Shown here piece by piece: positions 33,548-41,310 of a stretch of DNA of 64,000 nucleotides; position 1 is the stretch's first letter, and each line of letters starts with the position of its first letter. Source of the stretch: Haloarchaeobius sp. HME9146 (GTDB lineage: Archaea; Halobacteriota; Halobacteria; Halobacteriales; Natrialbaceae). The stretch lies in contig NZ_JAODVR010000001.1 of the NCBI RefSeq assembly GCF_025399835.1, positions 1,488,001-1,552,000 of the forward strand, given 5' to 3'. The notes beneath the pieces are model-generated. The model saw only the letters and a list, made by a program, of their open reading frames with translations, did not search any database and was not told the DNA's origin. Position numbers and translations under genes: made by a program.

Positions 33548-34437
33548 GCATCTCACAGCGAAACATCGAGTATCGAAAGTACAACGGCACCGGCAACGAC
33601 TTCATCGTAGTAGACGCGGACGAGTACGTCCCCGACCGCTTCGCCTTCGCGACGCGGAACTGCGACCGCGAGGATGGCGTCGCCGGAACCGACGAGACCA
33701 GCGTGCAGCGCAACGACATGGGAACGACCGGCGCGGACGGCGTCCTCTTCTTGCATCTGGAAGCCAAGTACCGCCCACCACGCGTCGTCATGACGCTCGT
33801 CCAGCCCGACGGCTCCACCGCGGAGATGTGCGGGAACGGCGCGCGTGTCGCCGCCGAGTGGGCGATGGAGCAGACCGGTGCTCCCGAGGTCATGATCGAC
33901 ACGCAGGCGGGTACCCGCCACGCCCGACAGGTCGGCGACGACATCGCCATCGAGATGGGCGAGCCGTCGTTCCGGCCCGAGGTCGTCCCACTCGCACAGG
34001 ACGAGCCGCTCGTCGAGGAGCAACTCGCCGGCTACGAGGTCACCGGCATCAACACGGGGGTCCCCCACGCCGTCGTCTTTGTCGAGGACGTGGACGCCAT
34101 CGACCTCGATGCAGACGCCCCGGACATCCGCCACCACGACGTGTTCCCGGAGGGCGCGAACGTCACGTTCGCCTCCGAGCGCGCCGACGGCGGCTACGAC
34201 CAGCGCACCTTCGAGCGCGGCGTCGAGGGCGAGACCCGCTCCTGTGGCACGGGGGCGGTCGCCATCGCGGCGGTCGGCAAGTACCTGGGCAAGCTCGAGG
34301 CCGAGGAGGTCGTCGTCTCGCCGCCCGGTGGCGACCTCACCGTCGAGGTGCCGGACGACGGCCCCGCGGTACTCCGCGGCCCGGTAGTACACGAGTTCGA
34401 CGGTGAAGCGTCCATCACGCCGCCCTCTGCCGACTGA
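33544..34437 (+). CDS. dapF: diaminopimelate epimerase
   Basis: Converts LL- to meso-diaminopimelate without a cofactor by a two-thiol mechanism. 297 residues; the two catalytic cysteines are Cys96 in EMCGNGARV and Cys234 in RSCGTGAVA, with NGTGNDF (14-20) at the start. Two pseudo-symmetrical halves, as expected. ATGA overlap with lysA and an aggagg 8 bases upstream. Its TGA overlaps the dapE ATG by one base. Confidence 0.95.
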   Translation: MSISQRNIEYRKYNGTGNDFIVVDADEYVPDRFAFATRNCDREDGVAGTDETSVQRNDMGTTGADGVLFLHLEAKYRPPRVVMTLVQPDGSTAEMCGNGARVAAEWAMEQTGAPEVMIDTQAGTRHARQVGDDIAIEMGEPSFRPEVVPLAQDEPLVEEQLAGYEVTGINTGVPHAVVFVEDVDAIDLDADAPDIRHHDVFPEGANVTFASERADGGYDQRTFERGVEGETRSCGTGAVAIAAVGKYLGKLEAEEVVVSPPGGDLTVEVPDDGPAVLRGPVVHEFDGEASITPPSAD

Positions 34438-35534
34438 TGGTCGGCGAGTTCGACCCGGTCGGATTCCTCGACGCAGCGGTCCAGATACAGTCGCACGAGG
34501 ACGTGTCCGAGATGCGCACGTTCCTCGTGGACACACTGGCCGACCACGGCGTCGAGGCCCACGTCGACGACGCGGGCAACACGATTGCGACACGGGGCAG
34601 TGGCAGCCCCCACGTCGTTTTGAATACACACATCGACACTGTCCCGCCACACGTCCCCTACGAACGGGACGACGAGGCGGGCGTCATCCGCGGCCGCGGC
34701 TCCTGCGACGCGAAGGGGCCACTCGCCGCGCTGCTGGCCGGTTTTCTGGCTGCTGACGTGGATTCCGACAATGGTGCCGGGAGAGTTACACTCGCCATTT
34801 CACCCGACGAGGAGACGCTCTCGACGGGTGCAGCCGCCATGGAGTTCGACGACCCGGACTGTTTCATCGTCGGCGAACCGACCGACCTGGACGTCTGTAC
34901 CGCCGCGAAGGGCCGGTTCCAGGGGACAATCACCCTCACCGGGGAGAACGCCCACGCCGCCGAGCCCGAATCCGGAATCAACGCCATCAGTGCGGTGCGG
35001 GAGGTCATCGACGCCATCGAGACGTTCGGTGACCGGCCCGATGCGCCGCCGGTCCATCCACAACTCGGCGGGGCAACGCTCACGCCGACGATGGTCGACG
35101 GCGGCACCGCGACCAACCAGGTTCCAGCCGAGACGAGCATCGTTGTGGATCGCCGGAGCGTCCCGCCGGAGTCGGCAGATGGGTTCCACGCGGCGCTCTC
35201 TGAACACCTGCGCGAGTCCGTCCCAGCCGCGGTCGGGGTCGAGTTCGCGCTCACAGAACGGGATACACCCTTCCTCGAGGCGTGGGACACCGACGAGGGT
35301 AGTGCGGTAGTGCAGGCGCTGACCGCGGCAGCCGACGCCAAGACGCGGCACTTCACCGCCGCGACCGAGGCCTCCTACTTCGCGAAGCTGGCCCCGACCG
35401 TGGTGTTCGGGCCTGGTGTGCTCGCGGACGAGGACGGCGCTGTCGCACACTCTCCCCAGGAGTACGTCCGCATCGCCGAGGTCGAGCAGGCGGCCGACGC
35501 GGTGACCGAGGCCATCGCGACCCTGCTTTCCTGA
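34437..35534 (+). CDS. dapE: succinyl-diaminopimelate desuccinylase (M20)
   Basis: Removes succinate from N-succinyl-LL-diaminopimelate. 365-residue dinuclear zinc M20 peptidase: His65 and Asp67 in THIDTVPP, Asp91 in SCDAKGP, general base Glu125/Glu126 in DEETLS, Glu147 in VGEPTD, and a late His in the AHSPQEYV stretch (about 336-343). Its position at the end of the dap operon decides DapE over related acetylornithine or carboxypeptidase enzymes. No aggagg is visible before its ATG, so translation probably relies on reinitiation after dapF (TGATG). Confidence 0.9.
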   Translation: MVGEFDPVGFLDAAVQIQSHEDVSEMRTFLVDTLADHGVEAHVDDAGNTIATRGSGSPHVVLNTHIDTVPPHVPYERDDEAGVIRGRGSCDAKGPLAALLAGFLAADVDSDNGAGRVTLAISPDEETLSTGAAAMEFDDPDCFIVGEPTDLDVCTAAKGRFQGTITLTGENAHAAEPESGINAISAVREVIDAIETFGDRPDAPPVHPQLGGATLTPTMVDGGTATNQVPAETSIVVDRRSVPPESADGFHAALSEHLRESVPAAVGVEFALTERDTPFLEAWDTDEGSAVVQALTAAADAKTRHFTAATEASYFAKLAPTVVFGPGVLADEDGAVAHSPQEYVRIAEVEQAADAVTEAIATLLS

Positions 35535-35557
35535 CCTGCAGAACTGTCCCGTCTCTC

Positions 35558-36436
35558 TCAGCGACGCTCGGTTCGACGAGCCCGGAGCGCCGCGGCCGCT
35601 GTGGCCCCGAGGACGCCGGCCAGGAGGCCGAAGCCGGGAATCGGCCCATCGTCGGAGACGGTTCCCACCGTCGCGGTGGTCGTGCGCCTGGTAGTGCCCG
35701 GCTGGGTGGTTGTGCCCGGCCGGGTGGTCGTGGCCGAGGTCGTCGCGGCCGTGGTCGTGGTCTCCTTCTGCCGGGCGGCCGTGGTCGTGGTCGTGCGGGT
35801 TGTCGTCTGTGTCGTCGTCAACTCGTCGGGGTCGACGAACTCGACGACGGGGGTATCCGGGGTAGTCTCCCGCGACAAGTCGTCGGAGAGGCCGTAGCCG
35901 AACTGGAAGGCGAACCGCTCACCACCGTATATCTCCACGGGTTCGTTCACCTCGTGGTAGACGAAGTTCAGGTCGCCGGTGTCCACGACCGCGTACACGG
36001 TCGTCTTGTCCTGGTACGCCGTCACGTTCGCAGGCCCGAGTATTGCGCGTATGGGGTTCCGCTGCGGGGTGGGGTTCGTCTGGACGATACGGAACTCGGC
36101 GTCCCCGTCGAGGGCCGCGAAGAACCGGGTGGTCGCCGACCCGTTCGATTCGTTCATCGTCTCGGTCAGTCGGTCGGACGAGATGGTGACGACGAGCGTG
36201 TCCCCGGCGACGATTCTGTCTGCGGGTTCGAACGTCCCGTTCCCGATGGACCGCTGGATGGGCCCGACATCCTCGACCGATTCGTTTGTAGCCCGGTACA
36301 CCGAGACGTGTTCGTCGGTCTCGCCTGCGGCGGCGGGGGCAACACCGAGCCAGACGAGTGCTGGTCCGAGTACCAGCAGGACTCCGAGGACCAGCCAGGT
36401 GCTGCCACGGCGGTTGCTCGTACTGGAATCGAACAT
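35558..36436 (-). CDS. PGF-CTERM-type surface glycoprotein
   Basis: A 292-residue secreted protein. An N-terminal signal helix (about 11-33, LVLGVLLVLGPALVWLG) precedes an ectodomain of about 180 residues with N-glycosylation sequons (NES, NGT, NGS, NVT). A threonine-rich stalk follows (about 213-265). The end is GPIPGFG followed by a hydrophobic helix and RARR, the PGF-CTERM tripartite signal removed by archaeosortase A and replaced by a lipid. The ectodomain resembles beta-rich S-layer-associated domains; its ligand is unknown. The start at 36436 was chosen because the signal helix then begins about 10 residues in. Confidence 0.82.
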   Translation of the reverse strand: MFDSSTSNRRGSTWLVLGVLLVLGPALVWLGVAPAAAGETDEHVSVYRATNESVEDVGPIQRSIGNGTFEPADRIVAGDTLVVTISSDRLTETMNESNGSATTRFFAALDGDAEFRIVQTNPTPQRNPIRAILGPANVTAYQDKTTVYAVVDTGDLNFVYHEVNEPVEIYGGERFAFQFGYGLSDDLSRETTPDTPVVEFVDPDELTTTQTTTRTTTTTAARQKETTTTAATTSATTTRPGTTTQPGTTRRTTTATVGTVSDDGPIPGFGLLAGVLGATAAAALRARRTERR

Positions 36437-36558
36437 CTGTTGAATATCTTTGACGAAGTGTGTTAACCGTTGGTGAGGGTACAATCGGCGTTTCAGCCTG
36501 GGGATTCGATATCCCTCGCGGGTCGAGTTCGGGGGCCTCCTGTCGCGTTACCGACCAC

Positions 36559-37011
36559 TCACTCTCGCAACTGTCTGGCTACGGGCACGAGTAGACACAC
36601 GAACCCTGCCACCGCCGAGAGCGCCGCGCCCATCCCGAACGTCGTCCCGAAATCGACGTAGACGCGCCGCCGGAAGACCTGCCAGGTGTTGGCCCGGTCG
36701 TCGTAGACAGCCAGCTTCCCGCGGCCGGGGCCCGGCGCGGCCTCAGGACTCTCGTAGACCAGTCGCTCGCCCGCGACGGCGCGGTCGAGGGCCGCCCGGT
36801 CGGCCGCGGTGAGGTCGGTCCGGTCGATGCTCCAGCGGGCCTCGGGGGCCTCGACCGGCCCCTCGTACACCAGCGCGACGCGAATCGCGCCGATGGTGAG
36901 GACGGCGGCGAGCGTCAGCAGGAGGACGCCGACGAAGAAGAGGGCGAAGCGACGGCTCGACGTGCTGGCGATGCCGCGTCTGGAACCGGCTGCAGTCGGC
37001 CCGGAGTACAC
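36559..37011 (-). CDS. two-TM protein with extracytoplasmic domain
   Basis: A 150-residue protein: a basic N-terminus (SRRGIASTSSRR), a TM helix (about 23-48), an external domain of about 70 residues (RWSIDRTDLTAADRAAL...NTWQVFRRRVYVD) and a second TM helix (about 125-146). The start is GTG at 37011; no internal ATG gives a better N-terminus. This layout recurs in haloarchaeal genomes as an unnamed domain. Function unknown. Confidence 0.65.
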   Translation of the reverse strand: MYSGPTAAGSRRGIASTSSRRFALFFVGVLLLTLAAVLTIGAIRVALVYEGPVEAPEARWSIDRTDLTAADRAALDRAVAGERLVYESPEAAPGPGRGKLAVYDDRANTWQVFRRRVYVDFGTTFGMGAALSAVAGFVCLLVPVARQLRE

Positions 37012-37054
37012 GCTAGAGAGAGGGTCCCGACGGCTATCCGGTTCCCGCCTCGCC

Positions 37055-37327
37055 TCAGTCGAGGAAGGTGTCGACGACCTCGGCCTCGGCGGTCTGGCTG
37101 TCGTCGTAGAACTCCGAGTAGCCGCAGTGCTCGCAGGTGACGACGTGGAACTGCCTGGTCTTGATGTCGAACAGGCGCGCGAGTCCGGAGCCGGTCGTCG
37201 ACACCACGTCGGTCGTCACCGAGTCGCGGTCGCACTTCGGACACCCCTGTGGGGCGGGCTGGTCGCGAACGTCGTCGCCTGGGCAATCGGTTGGGGAGGA
37301 GGTAGGGGACTGCTGCGGGCGGGGCAT
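37055..37327 (-). CDS. zinc-ribbon protein (COG3478/YpzJ-like)
   Basis: A 90-residue protein whose last 60 residues match the small zinc-ribbon family typified by Bacillus YpzJ: CPKC (about 29-32), a GSGLARLFDIKTRQFHVVTC stretch and CEHC (about 64-67), then GYSEFY. The Pro/Ser-rich N-terminus of about 25 residues is an addition. Possibly nucleic-acid binding; no partner is visible. Its start is 150 bases from the divergent ABC operon. Confidence 0.75.
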   Translation of the reverse strand: MPRPQQSPTSSPTDCPGDDVRDQPAPQGCPKCDRDSVTTDVVSTTGSGLARLFDIKTRQFHVVTCEHCGYSEFYDDSQTAEAEVVDTFLD

Positions 37328-37430
37328 GGCCGCGACTTCTCCTGTCAGTGGTAAGTGTTTGTTGGTGGAACTGATTCTGATTGTCGGTAATGGCCCACAG
37401 ATACCCGAAAACGCACGTCAGGCGCCTCAA

Positions 37431-37461
37431 AAATATATGAACGATATATTTATGAGTTCAT
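37431..37461. promoter_or_regulatory. palindromic promoter/operator of the ABC-TetR operon
   Basis: A perfect inverted repeat aaatatat-gaacg-atatattt (37431-37451) lies 29-49 bases before the ABC ATPase ATG (37480), over the position of the TATA box. A second repeat, atgaac (37437-37442) / gttcat (37456-37461), interlocks with it. TetR repressors bind such palindromes and the operon ends in a TetR gene, so autoregulation is the natural reading (inference). Confidence 0.55.
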
Positions 37462-37479
37462 TCCTCGTAGTCCTGAGTA

Positions 37480-38430
37480 ATGAGCGCGATCTCGGTGTCC
37501 GGTCTGACGAAGGATTACGGCGAGGTGCTCGCCAACGACGACGTGTCGTTCAGCGTCGCAGAGGGCGAGGTCTTCGGGTACCTCGGTCCGAACGGGGCCG
37601 GCAAGACGACGACCATCCGGACCCTGATGGGGTTCCTCGAACCGACGGCGGGCACCGCGAGCCTGCTCGGGCACGACATCCGCGACGAAGCGGCCCTCAT
37701 CCAGGCGAAACAGCGCATCGGCTACCTGCCGGCGAACCCGAGCTTCGACGAGAACGCGACCGGTCGCGAGGTCCTCGACCTTCACGCGTCCATCAAGGGA
37801 GACACCCGTCGCGCGGAACTGCTGGAGCTGTTCGACCCGCCGCTCGACCGCAAGATCCGCGAGTACTCGACCGGGAACAAGCAGAAGCTCGGGCTCGTGC
37901 AGGCGTTCATGCACGACCCGGACCTCGTCATCATGGACGAGCCGACGGCCGGGCTGGACCCGCTGATGCAACAGCGCTTCAACGAGTTCATCCGCCAGGA
38001 GAAAGAGGCGGGGACGACCATCTTCCTCTCCTCACACGTCCTCAGCGAGGTCCGCCGGGTGTGCGACCGCATCGGCATCATCCGCGAGGGGAACATCGTC
38101 ACGGTCGAGACGGTCTCCGACCTGCTCGACCGCAGCGGGAAGTTCGTCCGGCTCCGCGTCGCGAGCGACCTCGCGCCGGCGGACGTGACCCTCGACGGCG
38201 TCCACGACCTGTCGGTCCGACCGGTCGATGGCCTCGTCACCGAAGCCCCGATGGCCAACGGCGGCAGCGTTCCGGGGTCGGCGTCGGAGCTCACGTTCAC
38301 CTACACGGGTGATTTCAACTCGCTCGTCGACTTCGTCGACGGCTACGACGTGCTCGAACTCGACGTCGAGGAGGCCCCGCTCGAACAGGTGTTCATGCGG
38401 TTCTACGGCGACGACGAGGTGGTCGCCTGA
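37480..38430 (+). CDS. ABC transporter ATP-binding protein
   Basis: A 316-residue ATPase of a drug/lipid-type ABC-2 exporter. Walker A GPNGAGKTT (36-44), signature YSTGNKQKLG (about 130-139), Walker B LVIMDEPTAGLD (about 150-161) and the switch His in LSSHVLSEV. The C-terminal 90 residues form the regulatory extension seen in NatA/CcmA-like exporters. First gene of a three-gene operon; its TGA overlaps the permease ATG (TGATG). Confidence 0.93.
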   Translation: MSAISVSGLTKDYGEVLANDDVSFSVAEGEVFGYLGPNGAGKTTTIRTLMGFLEPTAGTASLLGHDIRDEAALIQAKQRIGYLPANPSFDENATGREVLDLHASIKGDTRRAELLELFDPPLDRKIREYSTGNKQKLGLVQAFMHDPDLVIMDEPTAGLDPLMQQRFNEFIRQEKEAGTTIFLSSHVLSEVRRVCDRIGIIREGNIVTVETVSDLLDRSGKFVRLRVASDLAPADVTLDGVHDLSVRPVDGLVTEAPMANGGSVPGSASELTFTYTGDFNSLVDFVDGYDVLELDVEEAPLEQVFMRFYGDDEVVA

Positions 38431-39218
38431 TGTTCGAGCTCGCGCGCTACCACGGCAGGCGCCGGGTGAAGGGAGCCGGGCTCATGACGCTCGGGCTGGG
38501 GCTGATGACCGCCCTCTACATCTACATGTTCCCGACCATCACGGCCGCGGTCGACCTCGACGAGTACATGCAGGCGTTCCCGCCGGCACTCCGGGAAGCG
38601 TTCGGCACGGAGTCGCTCGGCACCATCGAGGGGTTCCTCGCTGCAGAGCTGTACGCCTTCGGCTGGGTCATCCTCCTCGGGCTGTACATGGCCTACGCCG
38701 CGGCGTCGCTCGTCGCGGACGACATCGAGCACGGGCGCATGGACATGACGCTCTCGCTGCCGGTCTCGCGCTCGCGGGTCCTGCTGGAGAAGTTCGGGTC
38801 GATGCTCGTCCCGGTGCTCGTCATCAACGCGGCGATGCCGGTCATCGTGTTCGCGGGCGTCGTCGCCATCGGCGAATCCATCTCCGTCGCCGACCTCGTG
38901 ATGGTCCACCTGCTGTCGATTCCGTACCTGCTCACGGCGGCCGCCATCGGGCTGGTCACCTCGGTCGTCTTCGACCGGGCCGGCATCGCCCAGCGGGCCG
39001 CCATGGGTGTCGTGTTCGGCCTGTTCCTCATCGACTCGGTCACCGCTGGGACCGACTTCTCGTGGCTCGGGGCCATCGCACCCCAGCGCTACTACGACCC
39101 GGGTGCCGTCCTCGTCCACAGCGAGTGGGACCTCGGGGGCGCTGTCCTCCTGCTCGCCGCCAGCGCGGTGCTGGTCCTGGCGAGCCGCGAGTACTTCCGC
39201 CGGAAGGACATCGCATGA
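38430..39218 (+). CDS. ABC-2 type permease
   Basis: A 262-residue membrane subunit with six hydrophobic segments (about 16-36, 73-95, 115-140, 150-172, 184-200 and 230-250). LVADDIEHGRMDMTLSLPVSRSRVLLEK (trimmed, about 92-118) is the conserved cytoplasmic coupling region of ABC-2 permeases that act on lipids, peptides or drugs. It is placed between the ATPase and the TetR gene, overlapping both by a few bases. Confidence 0.88.
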   Translation: MFELARYHGRRRVKGAGLMTLGLGLMTALYIYMFPTITAAVDLDEYMQAFPPALREAFGTESLGTIEGFLAAELYAFGWVILLGLYMAYAAASLVADDIEHGRMDMTLSLPVSRSRVLLEKFGSMLVPVLVINAAMPVIVFAGVVAIGESISVADLVMVHLLSIPYLLTAAAIGLVTSVVFDRAGIAQRAAMGVVFGLFLIDSVTAGTDFSWLGAIAPQRYYDPGAVLVHSEWDLGGAVLLLAASAVLVLASREYFRRKDIA

Positions 39219-39829
39219 GCGGCGGGTTCAGCGAGACCGAGCGCGAGCGCATCCGCGAGCGCCTGGTCGAAGAGGGACGCGAGCTGTTCAGCCACTACGG
39301 GCTGAAGAAGACGACCATCGCGGACCTGACGGAGCCCGTCGGAATCGCCACCAGCACCTTCTACCAGTTCTTCGATTCGAAGGAGGAGCTGTACGTCGAG
39401 ATTCTCGAACGCGAGGGCGAGGAGATGCTGCCTCGCATCATCGCAGCCTTCGAGGAACACGACGACCCGGAAGCGGCCATCGTGGGGTTCCTGACCGCAC
39501 TGATGGACGAGATAGAGACGAACCCACTGGTGCGCCGGCTCGTGGTCGAACCACAGGAGATGCAGCTGCTGCGGGACTACCACACCGACGAGGAACTGCG
39601 CGAGGGCCGCGAGGAATCGCTCGCGTACTTCCTGCCCTACGTCGAGGCGTGGTACGAGGCGGGCGAGGTCCAGGGACCGAGCCCGAAGGTGGTCGCGAAC
39701 GCCATCCGGTCGGTGTCGTTTCTCACGCTGCACCAGGACGACATCGGAGATGACCTCTACCCCGAGACGCGCGACCTCGTTATCCGGGCGGTCGCGAAGG
39801 GGCTTACTGGTTCTCACACAGCACGCTGA
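39215..39829 (+). CDS. TetR/AcrR-family transcriptional regulator
   Basis: A 204-residue repressor: the N-terminal three-helix DNA-binding domain contains KTTIADLTEPVGIATSTFYQFFDSKEEL (trimmed, about 27-54), followed by a helical ligand-binding domain. It is cotranscribed with the exporter and probably controls it in response to an exported compound. ATGA overlap with the permease. The last 26 bases overlap the end of the convergent phosphotransferase gene. Confidence 0.9.
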   Translation: MSGGFSETERERIRERLVEEGRELFSHYGLKKTTIADLTEPVGIATSTFYQFFDSKEELYVEILEREGEEMLPRIIAAFEEHDDPEAAIVGFLTALMDEIETNPLVRRLVVEPQEMQLLRDYHTDEELREGREESLAYFLPYVEAWYEAGEVQGPSPKVVANAIRSVSFLTLHQDDIGDDLYPETRDLVIRAVAKGLTGSHTAR

Positions 39830-40880
39830 CCGCGTCTGTGAGAGCCTCGGCTGCTCCGTCGCGCTGTTCGTCGGTCGCGTCGGCCTGTTCCATCACCGTC
39901 TCGAAGTTGAGCATCGCGTGGCAGAGCGCAAGCAACTCGTAGCACTCGCCGTGTGTTTCGTACTGCTCGACGACGTGGCCAGGTCCGACCTCGCGATAGC
40001 CGTCGAGGAACCCACGCCGGATGGTCGCCTCGTGGTTCGGCACGCCGGGGACGTACGCCCACGCCCCGCCCGCCATGCTGTGCGTGACGAACGCGAGGTC
40101 ATAGGCCGGCGTCCCGGCGAACTGGAACTCCCAGTCGAGGAATCCGGTCACTTCACTCGTTTCGGGGTCGACGAGCAGGTTGTCGATGGAGTTGTCGATG
40201 CGACAGACGACCGGGTCGAACCGGCCGGAGAGCCGGTCGAGACGGCCGTCGAGCGCCGGTTCAACGCCCCCGACGAGGTTGTCGAAACGCGTCTCGGCCA
40301 GTCCCTCGACGATGGCCTCGACGGAGTCGCGCAGGCAGGATTTCCAGTCGTCGGTCGGATTGCGGACGACCAGCTGGTCAGGGTTGGAACTGGGCCGGTC
40401 GCCCGCGAGTGGGCGGTCGTACTCGACGCCGACGTAGCCGTACCCCGAAACCAGGTCGAGGTCGTGCAGGCTGGCGAGGTGGCGGCCGCACGAGCGCGCG
40501 AGCGTTTCGAGGTCCACGTCGGCGACGCGTGCCAGTTCGGTCCGCTGGTAGTCTTCCCCCGGGAGCGTCGACGCGAGGAAGAACGGTGCCGGGAGGTCGC
40601 CGTGCTCGTCCACGACCCCGAACACCTCGGGGACGGGCATCGTCGTGTTCGCCGCGACGATGGCGAGCATCCGGGCCTCCACGTCGCACATTGGGTCTTT
40701 CCCTGGTGGTGTCGCCTTGAGGACGCAGTCACGTGTGCCTGTCTCGGTCTCGACGGTGAGCAGGTAGACGATGTGGTGGCCGCCGGTCGCGGGCGTCGCG
40801 TCGGAAACTGTCCAGGTCGGTTCGATGTGCTGTACCATCCGGGTGAGCGTCTCGTCGGAGACGGTTCTGTCGTACTTCAT
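39804..40880 (-). CDS. phosphotransferase-family (APH-like) protein
   Basis: A 358-residue protein of the aminoglycoside phosphotransferase/choline kinase-like fold. It has a Gly-rich segment (ATPATGGHHIVYLL, about 27-40), the Lys in DCVLKA (about 50-55), and a Brenner-type loop reading CRIDNSIDN in place of the usual HGDxxxxN: the catalytic Asp and the Asn are kept but His is replaced by Arg. The metal Asp is in FLDWEF (about 250). Substrate unknown. The start at 40880 excludes a basic leader. Its 3' end overlaps the convergent TetR gene by 26 bases. Confidence 0.8.
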   Translation of the reverse strand: MKYDRTVSDETLTRMVQHIEPTWTVSDATPATGGHHIVYLLTVETETGTRDCVLKATPPGKDPMCDVEARMLAIVAANTTMPVPEVFGVVDEHGDLPAPFFLASTLPGEDYQRTELARVADVDLETLARSCGRHLASLHDLDLVSGYGYVGVEYDRPLAGDRPSSNPDQLVVRNPTDDWKSCLRDSVEAIVEGLAETRFDNLVGGVEPALDGRLDRLSGRFDPVVCRIDNSIDNLLVDPETSEVTGFLDWEFQFAGTPAYDLAFVTHSMAGGAWAYVPGVPNHEATIRRGFLDGYREVGPGHVVEQYETHGECYELLALCHAMLNFETVMEQADATDEQRDGAAEALTDAVSVLCENQ

Positions 40881-41310
40881 GGGTGTCGTGTGTCGTGGGC
40901 GCTGGCTGCGTGTTCTGTCGGGCTGTTCGTCGCGGGTGTCTTGGCTGCTGTGTCGTGTGTCGAATCGGTGTGCATCGTGTCTGTGTGGATACCCGCTGGG
41001 CTGTCCGGGATAGATGCGAGAGAACACTGCTGGTCGCGTCGGTAGCGACGTGGCTACCGGGACGTGGCGACCGGCGGTGTCCGGCCTGCACGGTCCGCTG
41101 GCGTCGGGACTACGTCGGTACCAGCGCGTGGACCGTGGCGCGGCCGAAGGAGGGACCTCAGTTCATCGCTGTTAGCTCGAATGTCGGCCCAGAATACTAA
41201 AATTCTACTGGCGGTGTGTTACTCTCTTCCAATCTCGCTCGCCGTCTCTTCCCCCCGTGGAATGAGGGGAAGCGGCGGGTTGAACCCGCTATGTGTGGTA
41301 CTAGCACGGT
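40881..41310. other. 430-base gene-free divergent region with skewed bases and inverted repeats
   Basis: No supportable gene. From 40881 to about 40990 the + strand is almost free of A (three in about 110 bases), so the phosphotransferase leader on the minus strand would be C/A-rich and unstructured. On the other side, before the NDH-2-like gene, there is a TATA-like actaaaat (41196-41203) inside agaat/attct arms, followed by two hairpin-forming repeats (41248-41289, separate entry). Confidence 0.5.
41248..41289 (+). promoter_or_regulatory. tandem inverted repeats in the NDH-2 leader
   Basis: Repeat 1 has arms cttcccc (41248-41254) and ggggaag (41266-41272) with an 11-base spacer. Repeat 2 has arms gcgggtt (41275-41281) and aacccgc (41283-41289) around one base. 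They lie 22-63 bases before the ATG and downstream of the likely TATA box, so they would be in the 5' untranslated RNA or serve as operators. Confidence 0.45.
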
